Assembly (NCBI GenBank): GCA_027459785.1
Contig: DAIDGU010000047.1
Location: 1 to 64,000, forward strand
Direction of reading: 5' to 3'
From: Ktedonobacteria bacterium
GTDB lineage: Bacteria; Chloroflexota; Ktedonobacteria; Ktedonobacterales; JACDGC01
DNA length: 64,000 nucleotides
How positions within the stretch are numbered: position 1 is the stretch's first letter; each line of letters opens with the position of its first letter. Below the pieces are notes generated by a model. It was not told the origin of the DNA. It did no database searches and worked only from the letters and a program-made list of their open reading frames with translations. Shown here piece by piece: positions 1 to 9,879 of the stretch. Both the position numbers and the translations under genes were made by a program.

Positions 1-2
1 TG

Positions 3-149
3 AACATATTAGCCGCCGGGCTGGCGGTGCTTGCCTGTGGAGAGGCGGTAAGACCGGGACGCGCGAAGGCTCATGCCAAGCGCGCTCAGGCACGCCCCGG
101 TGAAGCAGGAAGATCCAGGGAGCGATCCTTGGAATCCCCCGGCTTGTAG
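3..149 (+). CDS. tnpB: TnpB C-terminal end, cut by window edge
   Basis: This is the last 48 codons of a TnpB (IS200/IS605 family RNA-guided nuclease) reading frame that begins before the window and ends with TAG. The translation starts NILAAG, followed by CGEAVRPG and a basic tail, which is the usual end of TnpB after its RuvC-III region. The same tail (CGE/GETVRPGR, then RSRERS/RAEERS) is seen in the remnant at 34.4 kb, which supports the call. The catalytic part lies outside the window, so it cannot be said whether the gene is intact. No transposase tnpA is visible here. Confidence 0.75.
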   Translation, partial: NILAAGLAVLACGEAVRPGRAKAHAKRAQARPGEAGRSRERSLESPGL

Positions 150-167
150 CCGTGGGGAGGATGTCAA
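100..167 (+). mobile_element. IS200/IS605-type right end with candidate omegaRNA 3' scaffold
   Basis: The sequence overlapping the tnpB stop forms a hairpin (CCCCCGGC, loop TTGTA, GCCGTGGGG) and ends GGATGTCAA. The remnant at 34.9-35.0 kb has the same layout and closely matching sequence from GAAGCAGGAAGA to GTCAA. In this family the right end carries the cleavage site and the 3' part of the guide RNA (omegaRNA), which overlaps the tnpB end. The exact element boundary at GTCAA is inferred from the point where the two copies stop matching. Confidence 0.6.
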
Positions 168-209
168 CCTCAGAATCACAACCATTTGTACCAAGAGGAA
201 GCGAGAACT

Positions 210-1577
210 ATGACCGTCCGCGCTCTGCCCACCCTCGACTGGGATGCCCTCACCGCCGAGGCCGCCCGTCACCTCCAAGCGCTCCTGCGCTGCGACACGA
301 TCAATCCCCCCGGCAATGAATACCTGGCCGCCGCGTACCTGCGCGAGCAATTGCTGGCGGAAGGCATCGAGCCACAGCTTATCGAACCCGCGCCGGGGCG
401 TGTCTCGCTCTATGCGCGGCTGCCCGGCACCGGCGCGCAGCGCCCGCTCCTGCTCGTCTCCCACACGGATGTCGTCCCCGTCGAACGCGCCCGCTGGAGC
501 GCCGATCCTTTCGGTGGCGAGATCCGCGACGGCTTCATCTATGGCCGGGGCGCGGTGGATATGAAAGACATGTTGGCGCTGGAATTGACGCTCTTCCTTC
601 ATTTCGCCCGCCAGGCGCGCACGACTGGCCAGCGCCTCAGCCGCGACCTTGTTCTGCTGGCGGTGGCCGACGAAGAGGACGGCGGCGCGCTGGGCATGGG
701 CTGGATCGTCGCCAACATGCCCGACCTGCTGGATGCCGAATATGCCCTGAACGAGGGCGGCGGCATGGGGGTGGAACTGGGCGGCCAGCGCATCTACCTC
801 TGTGAGATGGCGCAGAAGGGATCGATCCGCGTGACGCTGCGGGCGCAAGGGCTGCCCGGTCATGCGTCGATCCCCCACGGCAACCAGGCCGTCGCGCATC
901 TGGCCCGTGCCATCAGCCGGCTGACGGCGGGACCGCTGCCGATGCACGTCATCCCCACGGTGCGGCGCTTCATCACCATCCTCGCCGACACCCAACCACG
1001 CGCCCAGCGCGCCGTGTTGCGGCAAACGCTGAACCCGCTGCTTTCCGAAGCTGTGCTGGCGCGGCTGCCAGACCCAAACCTGGCCAACGCGCTGCGCGCC
1101 TTGCTGCACAACACGGCCACGCCAACGCTCCTGCGCGCCGGCACGGCGCTGAACGTCATCCCCAGCGAGGCGACGGTGCAGGTGGACTGCCGTATCATCC
1201 CCGGCACCACGCCCGCGTCGCTGACGGCGGAACTGCGCCAGCGCATCCCCGACCCCGCCATCGCCATCGAGGCCGAGCCGCACTCGCCCGGCTACGAGAT
1301 GCAGCGCACGCCGCTCTTCGACGCGATCCAGCACGCCATCGCCCAGCAGGAGCCACGCGCCGTGGTCGCGCCCTACCTTTTCCCCGCCGTCAGCGATTCG
1401 CGCTACCTGGCCCCGCGCGGCATCACGGCCTATGGCTTCGTGCCGCACCAACCGGAACCCGGCGTGCCACCCGTGCAATCCCTGGCGCACGGCCACGACG
1501 AGCGCATCTCCATCGCCAACCTCACCTTTGGGGTGCGCGTGCTGCACGATGTCATTGCGACACTCGATAAACTTTGA
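210..1577 (+). CDS. M20-family metallopeptidase (ArgE/DapE/carboxypeptidase type)
   Basis: Cytoplasmic zinc hydrolase of about 455 residues that would remove an acyl or amino-acid group from a small peptide or N-acyl amino acid. The substrate cannot be told from sequence. Metal-binding signatures of the M20 fold are present in order: SHTDVVP, GRGAVDMKD (bridging Asp), ADEEDGG (catalytic and metal Glu), NEGGG, and a C-terminal PHQPEPG..GHDE segment with the last His ligand. The dimerisation domain follows LRAQGLPGHASIP. The ATG at 210 is chosen over an upstream TTG at 186 because GAGGAA lies about 10 bases before it. It stands alone between a tnpB end and the STAND gene. Confidence 0.85.
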   Translation: MTVRALPTLDWDALTAEAARHLQALLRCDTINPPGNEYLAAAYLREQLLAEGIEPQLIEPAPGRVSLYARLPGTGAQRPLLLVSHTDVVPVERARWSADPFGGEIRDGFIYGRGAVDMKDMLALELTLFLHFARQARTTGQRLSRDLVLLAVADEEDGGALGMGWIVANMPDLLDAEYALNEGGGMGVELGGQRIYLCEMAQKGSIRVTLRAQGLPGHASIPHGNQAVAHLARAISRLTAGPLPMHVIPTVRRFITILADTQPRAQRAVLRQTLNPLLSEAVLARLPDPNLANALRALLHNTATPTLLRAGTALNVIPSEATVQVDCRIIPGTTPASLTAELRQRIPDPAIAIEAEPHSPGYEMQRTPLFDAIQHAIAQQEPRAVVAPYLFPAVSDSRYLAPRGITAYGFVPHQPEPGVPPVQSLAHGHDERISIANLTFGVRVLHDVIATLDKL

Positions 1578-1586
1578 TTATTCATG

Positions 1587-1592
1587 TATAAT
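1587..1592 (+). promoter_or_regulatory. -10 box (TATAAT) for the STAND/TPR gene
   Basis: A perfect TATAAT lies 73 bases before the GTG start of the next gene, in the short gap after the M20 peptidase. No convincing -35 box is seen at 17 bases upstream. Confidence 0.4.
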
Positions 1593-1665
1593 GTGGCCAC
1601 GTCATCCTGGTTGATCACAGCATCAACCACTACCTTTCGCGGTTTTGCACAGAAAGGACGTAGCC

Positions 1666-4600
1666 GTGGCCCACCAAGACTCGCGCGTTGCCTTGTTGCA
1701 GAAATACATGCCTTATGCTGAACGGTATACACGGCATGGCACGTATCCCCGCAAGGGAATCATCAAGTGGGCGCGCGACCAACTCGCAAATGGTGCCTCT
1801 TTCGTCATCTCCATCCTCACGTCACTCATCGGGAATATCATCCACCTCATCAGCACGGGTCAGGTGAAATTGTCCATCACTGATATCGGTGGCACCCTCA
1901 ACACCCTCGTCCACATCATCCTTCCCGCTACATTCTTTGAGCCGCTATTGCTGTTTCCTACCTTGCTCATCATCGCGATTGCCATCATCCTTTTCATCGC
2001 CGCCCAAAATGACAAAAGGCAAGAGGAAGCAAGCAAGCAAGATGATGACGATACCAGTGCTAAGCTCGCACGCCGGCGCGAATTAACCCAGCAGCGCAAC
2101 GAGCAGCAACGCGAGGTGCGCGAACAACTCTTCAGTCGCCTGCGGCATTATAACATCGATACAGCTTTGCTTCCTGAAACTCCCTTGGAGGAAACACCCA
2201 CCGGTACACTCAACGAGGTACCGATGCTTATGACCGCCAGCACCTCGCTCATTGGTCGTGAGAAAGAATTGAACTGGCTTAGCCAGCGCCTGCGGCCTAA
2301 GATCTTTCGCAATGTCGTCGCCCTGGTTGGTCCAGCTGGCTGCGGCAAAACGACGTTGGCGCGCGCTGCACTCAAGCAGGGAAAGAATGAGTTTTATGAC
2401 GGCATTGCGGTCATCGATTGCCTCAATCTGACGAACCCCCTGGATATCCTCAGCGCCATCTTGGCGCGCTTCGCTCCCCGGCGCATGGGATTGCAACATT
2501 ATGATGATGTAGCCCTGACCAATGTTGCCGTCGAGATCATGAAAGGGTATCGGGTGCTTGTCGTGCTGGAAAACGTGGGGGCGCAGTTGCAGCAACTCGA
2601 ATACGTGATCGAACCCCTCCAGCAAGCGGGGACGGCGATCTTGGTGCTTACGCGCGACACATTGAATGAGCGCCTCTTTCCGGTCGATACGTTTCTTAAC
2701 CTGGAAGGTCTGCAAAGCGATGATGCCCGCGCCCTTTTCAGCGAACGGGCAGGATTGACGCTCACCCACCCCGCTGATTTCCAAGCAGCCGATGCGATTT
2801 GCACTCTGCTGAAAGGGAATCCTCTGGCAATCACGCTGATGGCCGCCTTTGCTGCTGCCAAGCGCCCGGCGCTGCCACAGCTAGCGCGCGACGTGCAGAA
2901 TCAACGAGCCGCAGGCGATGATTCTGGTGCCAGTACGCCGGTTGACCTGGCGATGACCCGCTGCTATGACTGCCTCTCTGCTCCCGCCCAGCACTTATTA
3001 ACCACCTTCGGCGTTTTGCCCACGGCGGCGTGTAGCTCCTCCATAGCGGAAGCCCTCGCCCAACGCAATGCGAAAGGCAACGATAAAGCGGAAGCGCTCC
3101 TCAAGGAATTACGCGCCCTAGGCATGCTGCAAACACGCCTTCAGCAGGACAGCGAAGGTATCTTCCTGGTACCGCCGATCGTGCACGCAGCAGCACAACA
3201 ACGGCTGAAAGCGCGTCGTGCCTGGGATCTCATCCTTTTGCGGCGCTGGTTAGCGCGCCTCTACATCGTTCAGGCGCAAAAGATCTTCGCCGTTCCTCAT
3301 CATCCCGACCGCACTAACTATTTTCGCCTGTTAGCATGGACGGAGAACAATAGGGAAGATCGCTTGCTCATTCAGTTGTGCTATGCGGCACGACGGGTAT
3401 GGCGTAACACGTATCAATACTATCTGTCGTTATACTACTTGCCCCGCGCGCTGGTGGTGCTGGATCAGCAGCGGCGCAGCGTCAGACCCTGGATCTGGCT
3501 GCGTTATCATGCACGGGAATGGCTCACCGCCTATTACGGCATCTTGTTCTATTACGCGAATGCGCTCGATGATACCTGGTCATCCAATATGGGGATTGAT
3601 CTGTCCCAGATCGTCTTTCAGCGCAGTCTGCGCGTCGCACGCCGTCAACGCAACACCCTGGCACAGGCCGAAGTGCAAGGGAGCCTGGCGGCCTCGCTAT
3701 TTTCGCGCGGCTCGCTTATAGGAGAAAAGATGTCGTTGATACAGCGGGACTTCGAGCAGGCACGCGAAGTGTTTCAGCGAATCCTATCCCAACGGGGCAA
3801 CACTGAAGATCGCGCCCAGGTGGCACGTGATCTGGGCAATGCATTGGCGGGCTTGGGATTTATCGCCCAAATGCAAAACGCCGATGACAAAGCGCAAGCC
3901 TACTTTGACCAGGGATGGACGGTGCTACGTGACGGCGACGACTATCACATGCAGGCCGCGATCAGGGAACGTTTGGCGGACCTCGCCCAAAAACGCGGCG
4001 ATTATCGTGTCGCCCGTGGTCACTATCAGGCGGCGGCGCGCTTGCGCCATTTCGCAAGCGAAACGACAGCTGAGCGCGATGCCATTCAGAACAGCGTGCA
4101 AATGGTGATCTGGATGACTGCGGTGGATTCTCAGGAAGCGTTGCTGAAAGAAGAACTGGGCATCTGGCAAGCCGCGCACAGCCAGTATGGTGAAGGGCTG
4201 GTACAGTTGCAACTGGGCCTGCTACATTGGAACAACGGCGAGTTCGAGGTGGCCATCGCCTATATAGAGAAAGCGCGCCTCTGCTTCGTCGCCGACCATG
4301 TGCGCGATGATGAAGGCAATGCACTCTTGAACCTGGGCAACTTGTTCAATTCGCGCAACTATCCGCAAGAAGCCAACCGTTACTATCAGGAGGCACTGCA
4401 AAAATCGCTCGAAACCGCCAACCGGCGCGGTACAGCCAATGCATTCATGACGTTGGGCAACCTGGCCTTGCAAAATGGTGAGATCACCGAAGCCGAGGCA
4501 ACCTTTCTGCAAGCACGCGCCATTTTCGCTGCTTTGTCAGAACGTGACCGCTTTTCTGAAGGAACGTTGCTGGGATTCTTGGGCAGCATCGCCCAACAGC

Positions 4601-5802
4601 GCGGCCAGATCGATCTGGCACGCAGCTACTTCGAGGAAGCGTTAACGATCAAGCAATCGTATGCGGATCAAGATGGTCAGGCGCAAGCATGGAGCAATCT
4701 GGGCAACCTCGAACAGGTGCTGTACCATTTCGACCAGGCGCGAGACTGTTTCGCCAGGGCGCGAAAGTGCTGGCATGCGGCTGGCAATTATTTCAGTGCT
4801 AATCTGCTGCGTAGCAATGACGCGCAGATCATGATGTTGTGCGGGCAGGTGGATGAGGCGCGTCCGCTGCTGGAAGAACTGGTGAAGGCGTGCAATGAGC
4901 TGGACTATCCCACCGGCGTCGGCGCGAGTCTGGTCGATCTCAGCACCCTGGCGTTGGAACAAGGCGATTACGCTGAGGCAGAACGTCGCCTGAAGGAGAT
5001 CCACGATATTTTCCATCGCGGTCAATTCCTGATGGCCGAAGGGGTGGTGGCTACCACGCAAGGTCTCATCGATGAAGCACAAGGCCGTTTCGCTGAGGCC
5101 GAGCATAACTTCGCCAACGCCAACGATTTCTTTCGCAAGATTGAAGATCGCACTCGTGAAGGCCAGATCCTTGTCATTCGGGGGTGGCTTGCGTATCTGC
5201 GCGGTCAATCAGCTGAAGCCAGGCGATTGTTGAAGGACGGCCTCCGCATCACGCGCGAAACACAGGATAAGCGCCATCAGGGCATCAGCTTGATATTTCT
5301 AGGGGAGATCGCCCTCGCCGCTGGCAACCGCGACGAAGCGCGGGATAATCTCGGTCAGGGCATCACCCTGGCAGGGCAAGCTGAAGACAGGCGCTACCAG
5401 GGCTATGGGCTGTCGCTGATGGCGCAGTTGCTCCTGCAAGCGGGCGCGTTGGCCGACGCCGACGCCACGTGCAAGGAGGCGATCAGGCATCTTGATGCCA
5501 TCCACGACCGTCCGAATCTTGCGGTGGCGCTGAGCCGCCTGGCGCAGATCACGGCGACGCGGGGCGACCTCGTGGGCGCGCGAACACTGTTTGATCAAGC
5601 GCGGGCGCTGGTGAACAAGGAGCTGACGCCACTGGAACAGGTCGCCGTTTTGCTGGCCTACGGCACATTCCTGGCCGACACCGCCCATGATCCGGTCGCC
5701 GGCCTGGAACTCGTGCGCCAAGCCGTTACCATCAGCAGCACCATCAAAGATTATTACCTGACATCAGTGGTCAAACAAACTCTTGTACGCCTGGATACCT
5801 AG
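1666..5802 (+). CDS. Membrane-anchored STAND (NB-ARC-like) NTPase with long TPR array
   Basis: A 1378-residue signalling-type ATPase. Two hydrophobic segments near residues 46-63 and 84-113 are followed by a charged coiled-coil-like stretch, then an NB-ARC-type nucleotide domain: Walker A GPAGCGKTT near residue 222, Walker B LVVLEN near 297, ILVLTRD, and a GLPL-like KGNPLAIT near 382. From about residue 660 to the end there are many tetratricopeptide repeats (for example ALLNLGNLFNSRNYPQEA). No effector domain (TIR, caspase, nuclease) is recognised at either end. STAND proteins act as ligand-triggered switches, with the TPRs as sensor. The GTG at 1666 is preferred because AAAGGA lies 9 bases upstream. 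Codon third positions look less GC-rich than in neighbours, which suggests later acquisition. Confidence 0.8.
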   Translation: MAHQDSRVALLQKYMPYAERYTRHGTYPRKGIIKWARDQLANGASFVISILTSLIGNIIHLISTGQVKLSITDIGGTLNTLVHIILPATFFEPLLLFPTLLIIAIAIILFIAAQNDKRQEEASKQDDDDTSAKLARRRELTQQRNEQQREVREQLFSRLRHYNIDTALLPETPLEETPTGTLNEVPMLMTASTSLIGREKELNWLSQRLRPKIFRNVVALVGPAGCGKTTLARAALKQGKNEFYDGIAVIDCLNLTNPLDILSAILARFAPRRMGLQHYDDVALTNVAVEIMKGYRVLVVLENVGAQLQQLEYVIEPLQQAGTAILVLTRDTLNERLFPVDTFLNLEGLQSDDARALFSERAGLTLTHPADFQAADAICTLLKGNPLAITLMAAFAAAKRPALPQLARDVQNQRAAGDDSGASTPVDLAMTRCYDCLSAPAQHLLTTFGVLPTAACSSSIAEALAQRNAKGNDKAEALLKELRALGMLQTRLQQDSEGIFLVPPIVHAAAQQRLKARRAWDLILLRRWLARLYIVQAQKIFAVPHHPDRTNYFRLLAWTENNREDRLLIQLCYAARRVWRNTYQYYLSLYYLPRALVVLDQQRRSVRPWIWLRYHAREWLTAYYGILFYYANALDDTWSSNMGIDLSQIVFQRSLRVARRQRNTLAQAEVQGSLAASLFSRGSLIGEKMSLIQRDFEQAREVFQRILSQRGNTEDRAQVARDLGNALAGLGFIAQMQNADDKAQAYFDQGWTVLRDGDDYHMQAAIRERLADLAQKRGDYRVARGHYQAAARLRHFASETTAERDAIQNSVQMVIWMTAVDSQEALLKEELGIWQAAHSQYGEGLVQLQLGLLHWNNGEFEVAIAYIEKARLCFVADHVRDDEGNALLNLGNLFNSRNYPQEANRYYQEALQKSLETANRRGTANAFMTLGNLALQNGEITEAEATFLQARAIFAALSERDRFSEGTLLGFLGSIAQQRGQIDLARSYFEEALTIKQSYADQDGQAQAWSNLGNLEQVLYHFDQARDCFARARKCWHAAGNYFSANLLRSNDAQIMMLCGQVDEARPLLEELVKACNELDYPTGVGASLVDLSTLALEQGDYAEAERRLKEIHDIFHRGQFLMAEGVVATTQGLIDEAQGRFAEAEHNFANANDFFRKIEDRTREGQILVIRGWLAYLRGQSAEARRLLKDGLRITRETQDKRHQGISLIFLGEIALAAGNRDEARDNLGQGITLAGQAEDRRYQGYGLSLMAQLLLQAGALADADATCKEAIRHLDAIHDRPNLAVALSRLAQITATRGDLVGARTLFDQARALVNKELTPLEQVAVLLAYGTFLADTAHDPVAGLELVRQAVTISSTIKDYYLTSVVKQTLVRLDT

Positions 5803-5905
5803 TCGCAACGGGTTGCGCTGCCAGACGTTCGTCTGATGTGCCATGATATAGCCATGCACCTGAGCCGTGTCGCTCAGGGGAATCATCCAAACGCAGAGGT
5901 GTGGC

Positions 5906-7423
<1,518 letters not shown>

Positions 7424-7430
7424 CCCTGAG

Positions 7431-8207
7431 CTAGGCCGACGCGCCGGAGTAGCGGCGCAGTCCGCGCCGCCAGAACCAGCGCGCGAAGCCCAGCAGCGCC
7501 ACGGTGAGCGCGCCGGCCAGCGCCAGCGTTTGCCAGGTGAGCCGCCCGGTGAGGGCTTCCGCCGGCACGGTGACGGCGAAGGCGACGGGGATCAGGAACG
7601 TCAGCCCCACTTGCAGCCATTCGGGATAGATCGTCACGGGCCAGCGACCGGATTGATAGATCCCCTGGAACAATTCCAAAATATTATCCATGCGCACGAC
7701 CCAAAACGCGCCGGTCGTGGCGATGATCCAGAAGCTGTAGATCAGCAGGCCGCCCATGAGCAGCGCGGCGGCGAAAGCCAGCGCCTCCCACACGCCGATG
7801 GTCGCGCCCAACTGCGCGACGGCGACGCCTAGCACGACTGCGCCGGTGATGATATCCACCACCTGCCAGATGCGCACCTCGCGCACGCTGATGATCAGTT
7901 GCGAGTCCGCCGGCTTGGTGAGCGCGTAGTCCAGCGTGCCGTCTTGCACCTCGTTCATCAGCCGCTGCATGTTGGGCTGGATCGCCATATTGATCAGCCC
8001 GCCCATGATGGTATAGACGCCGACGACCGCCAGCAATTCCGTCTCGCTCCAGCCATCCAGCGAGGTCGTGTGCTGGAAGACCAGCGCCAGGCCGGCCAAC
8101 CCCACCCCCAGCGCGATCAGCGCCTGCAACAACTGGATGAAGAAGTTGACGCGATATTGCAACTCGTTCATCACGCCGACTCGAAAATATAACCAGAATA
8201 TCCGCAT
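7431..8207 (-). CDS. ABC-2 type transporter permease (DUF990/COG3694-like)
   Basis: Integral membrane subunit (258 residues, about six hydrophobic segments) of an ABC exporter. Characteristic early motifs are ELQYRVNFFIQLLQ and the conserved DGTLDYALTKPADSQ loop, as in the paired-permease exporters in which an ATPase works with one COG4587-like and one COG3694-like permease. Its partners are the genes at 9067-9879 and 9876-10856 on the same strand, but a DinB gene and a repeat array separate it from them. The start ATG has GGGGGA just upstream. Cargo is unknown. Confidence 0.85.
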   Translation of the reverse strand: MRIFWLYFRVGVMNELQYRVNFFIQLLQALIALGVGLAGLALVFQHTTSLDGWSETELLAVVGVYTIMGGLINMAIQPNMQRLMNEVQDGTLDYALTKPADSQLIISVREVRIWQVVDIITGAVVLGVAVAQLGATIGVWEALAFAAALLMGGLLIYSFWIIATTGAFWVVRMDNILELFQGIYQSGRWPVTIYPEWLQVGLTFLIPVAFAVTVPAEALTGRLTWQTLALAGALTVALLGFARWFWRRGLRRYSGASA

Positions 8208-8251
8208 GTTTCCCCCTGCCCCAAGCCGCACTGATGTCACGTGGCACCGTC

Positions 8252-8450
8252 TCATACCCTTTGCGGGTGAATAGTATGGATAACGGAGGACAGACATTCC
8301 TGTCTGTCACGCTTCCCTGGAGGACAGCCATTCCTGTCTGTCACGCTTCCCTGGAGGACAGACATTCCTGTCTGTCACGCTTCCCCGGAGGACAGACATT
8401 CCTGTCTGTCCGGTCCCAATGACCACCGTCTTTCCCCGCAAGGGGTATCA
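8252..8450. repeat. Tandem array of 34-base hairpin units inside an inverted repeat
   Basis: Three full 34-base units and a partial fourth occupy 8285-8410. Each contains a hairpin of GACAGACA, loop TTCC, TGTCTGTC (unit two has GACAGCCA), with linker ACGCTTCCCT or CCCC. The array is enclosed by an imperfect inverted repeat, TCATACCCTTTGCGGG at 8252-8267 and CCCCGCAAGGGGTATCA at 8434-8450. Units abut without unique spacers, so this is not CRISPR. It fills the gap between the DinB gene and the permease gene. Confidence 0.9.
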
Positions 8451-8470
8451 GTGCTGAGATGCCGCCGCGA

Positions 8471-9022
8471 TCAATCCTGCGCGCGCGTCACCCAATCGAG
8501 CGCCTCGTCTGGGACGCCGTGGTTGCCGAGCACCAGGCTCAGTTGGGCGGCATGCTCCTGGATATGGCGCATGCTATACAGTTGCAGTTCAACGTAGCTG
8601 ACGACCTCACCTTCGCGCATCCAGGGGAAAGCGACGGGTTGGCGCACCCGCTCGTCCGTCATCGTCGCAAAGGTGGTGCGGCATCGCTGGCGTAGCGACG
8701 CCAGATAAGCGCGCAGTTCCTCCTGGGAATAAGCTCGGTTGGGGAGGGGGCCAGCGGCGTCGTCCTGCTCCGTCAGGGCAAATGGTGCTGGGGGCGCAAA
8801 ACCCTCCTCTGACCCGAAAAGATACAGGTCAAGCCAGAACAGCGCATGATAGGCGATATACCAGAACTCGGTGCGCTGCGACGAAACGGACTGATCAGGC
8901 CAGACGGGCTGATGCCAGAGGGCAGCGGGGCAGGCCAGTACGGCGTTGTCGAGCATATCAATGGTCGCGCCGAACTGCTTCCACAAAAGCGTGCGCCACA
9001 AGCTATCCATCAAGTTATCCAT
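8471..9022 (-). CDS. DinB-family protein
   Basis: 183-residue four-helix-bundle protein of the DinB/DUF664 superfamily, a fold shared with metal-dependent thiol transferases that use small thiols. Candidate metal ligands are His residues in IAYHALFWLDLYLFG and MRHIQEHAAQL, the two positions typical of the family. A strong GGAGG lies about 7 bases before the ATG at 9022; the frame extends upstream without conservation. It sits between two subunit genes of the ABC exporter on the same strand, 44 bases after the first permease, so it is probably co-transcribed. The precise reaction is not predictable. Confidence 0.8.
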   Translation of the reverse strand: MDNLMDSLWRTLLWKQFGATIDMLDNAVLACPAALWHQPVWPDQSVSSQRTEFWYIAYHALFWLDLYLFGSEEGFAPPAPFALTEQDDAAGPLPNRAYSQEELRAYLASLRQRCRTTFATMTDERVRQPVAFPWMREGEVVSYVELQLYSMRHIQEHAAQLSLVLGNHGVPDEALDWVTRAQD

Positions 9023-9066
9023 ATAGAACTCCTCCACGGGCGCTACGCCCGTCTCCTGCTTGCCGC

Positions 9067-9879
9067 TTAATTGCCCACCGACGTGAAGCGGCCCACCCCC
9101 GCACGCCACACCAGTTGCAGCACGGCGAAGCCGCCAACGACCCAGCCCAGTTGCGCCGCCAGGCCCAGCAACAAATGTTGCGTGCTATAGCCGCCGATCA
9201 ACGCCTCGATGGGAAAGTTGAAGGTCCACTGGAACGGCAGGAAGTTCGAGATCGTCTGCGCCCACGGCGGCAAAAGCGTCAGCGGCAGGAGGCGACCGGA
9301 AAGTAACAATTCCAGCGCCATATAGAGTTCGAAGATCGCGCTGACGCGCGTCGTCCAGAAGGTGATCATCCCCAGGATCCACAGGAAGATCGAGCGGATG
9401 AGATACGCGCAGGCCAGCGCCAGGGCGAACGCGACCACATCCGTCGGCGTGGCGCTGAGCGTGGGATGGAAGATCAGTGCCAGCACGGCGGCGATGGGCA
9501 GCCACAGGAAGACCACCACGAACTTCCAGCCGGCGAAGTACGCCAGATCATAGTGAATCGGGTGCAGCGGGCGCAGTAGTTGGCCCGACAACTGACCACG
9601 TTGAATGCGCGCCTCCCAGCCATACGGTGTGAAGACGATGTTGATGTTGCGCACCAGCGTCCACACGATGTAATACGCCGCGAAACCGCCTGCCGTGATG
9701 CCGCCCACCGCGCCACCCTGCGCCCGCGCCACCGTCGTCCACACCACCAGATAGATGATCGGCTCGGCGACCATCCCCAGCATATAGAGATAATTCGAGA
9801 CGCGATACTGGAATTGCACGACCACGGCGGTCTTCATCGTCGTCAGGTAGAAGCTGATCATGTTCAGCACGCCGCTCAT
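9067..9879 (-). CDS. ABC-2 type transporter permease (COG4587-like)
   Basis: 270-residue membrane protein with about six hydrophobic segments, one of the two permeases of an ABC-2 exporter. Conserved features of this permease type are QFQYRVSNYLYMLGMVAEP in the first helix and the IQRGQLSGQLLRPLHPIHY loop. The gene overlaps the ATPase gene by four bases (ATGA), which points to translational coupling. The second permease lies about 0.9 kb downstream. Confidence 0.88.
   Translation of the reverse strand: MSGVLNMISFYLTTMKTAVVVQFQYRVSNYLYMLGMVAEPIIYLVVWTTVARAQGGAVGGITAGGFAAYYIVWTLVRNINIVFTPYGWEARIQRGQLSGQLLRPLHPIHYDLAYFAGWKFVVVFLWLPIAAVLALIFHPTLSATPTDVVAFALALACAYLIRSIFLWILGMITFWTTRVSAIFELYMALELLLSGRLLPLTLLPPWAQTISNFLPFQWTFNFPIEALIGGYSTQHLLLGLAAQLGWVVGGFAVLQLVWRAGVGRFTSVGN

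Noticed and set aside
9-1547. 512-codon open frame on the minus strand
   Set aside because: Antisense shadow of the M20 peptidase gene; low-complexity Arg/Gly/Ala composition and no motif, while the plus strand has all catalytic motifs.
8285-8410. CRISPR-like array
   Set aside because: Units abut with a constant 34-base period and the whole unit is repeated; there are no unique spacers and no cas genes.
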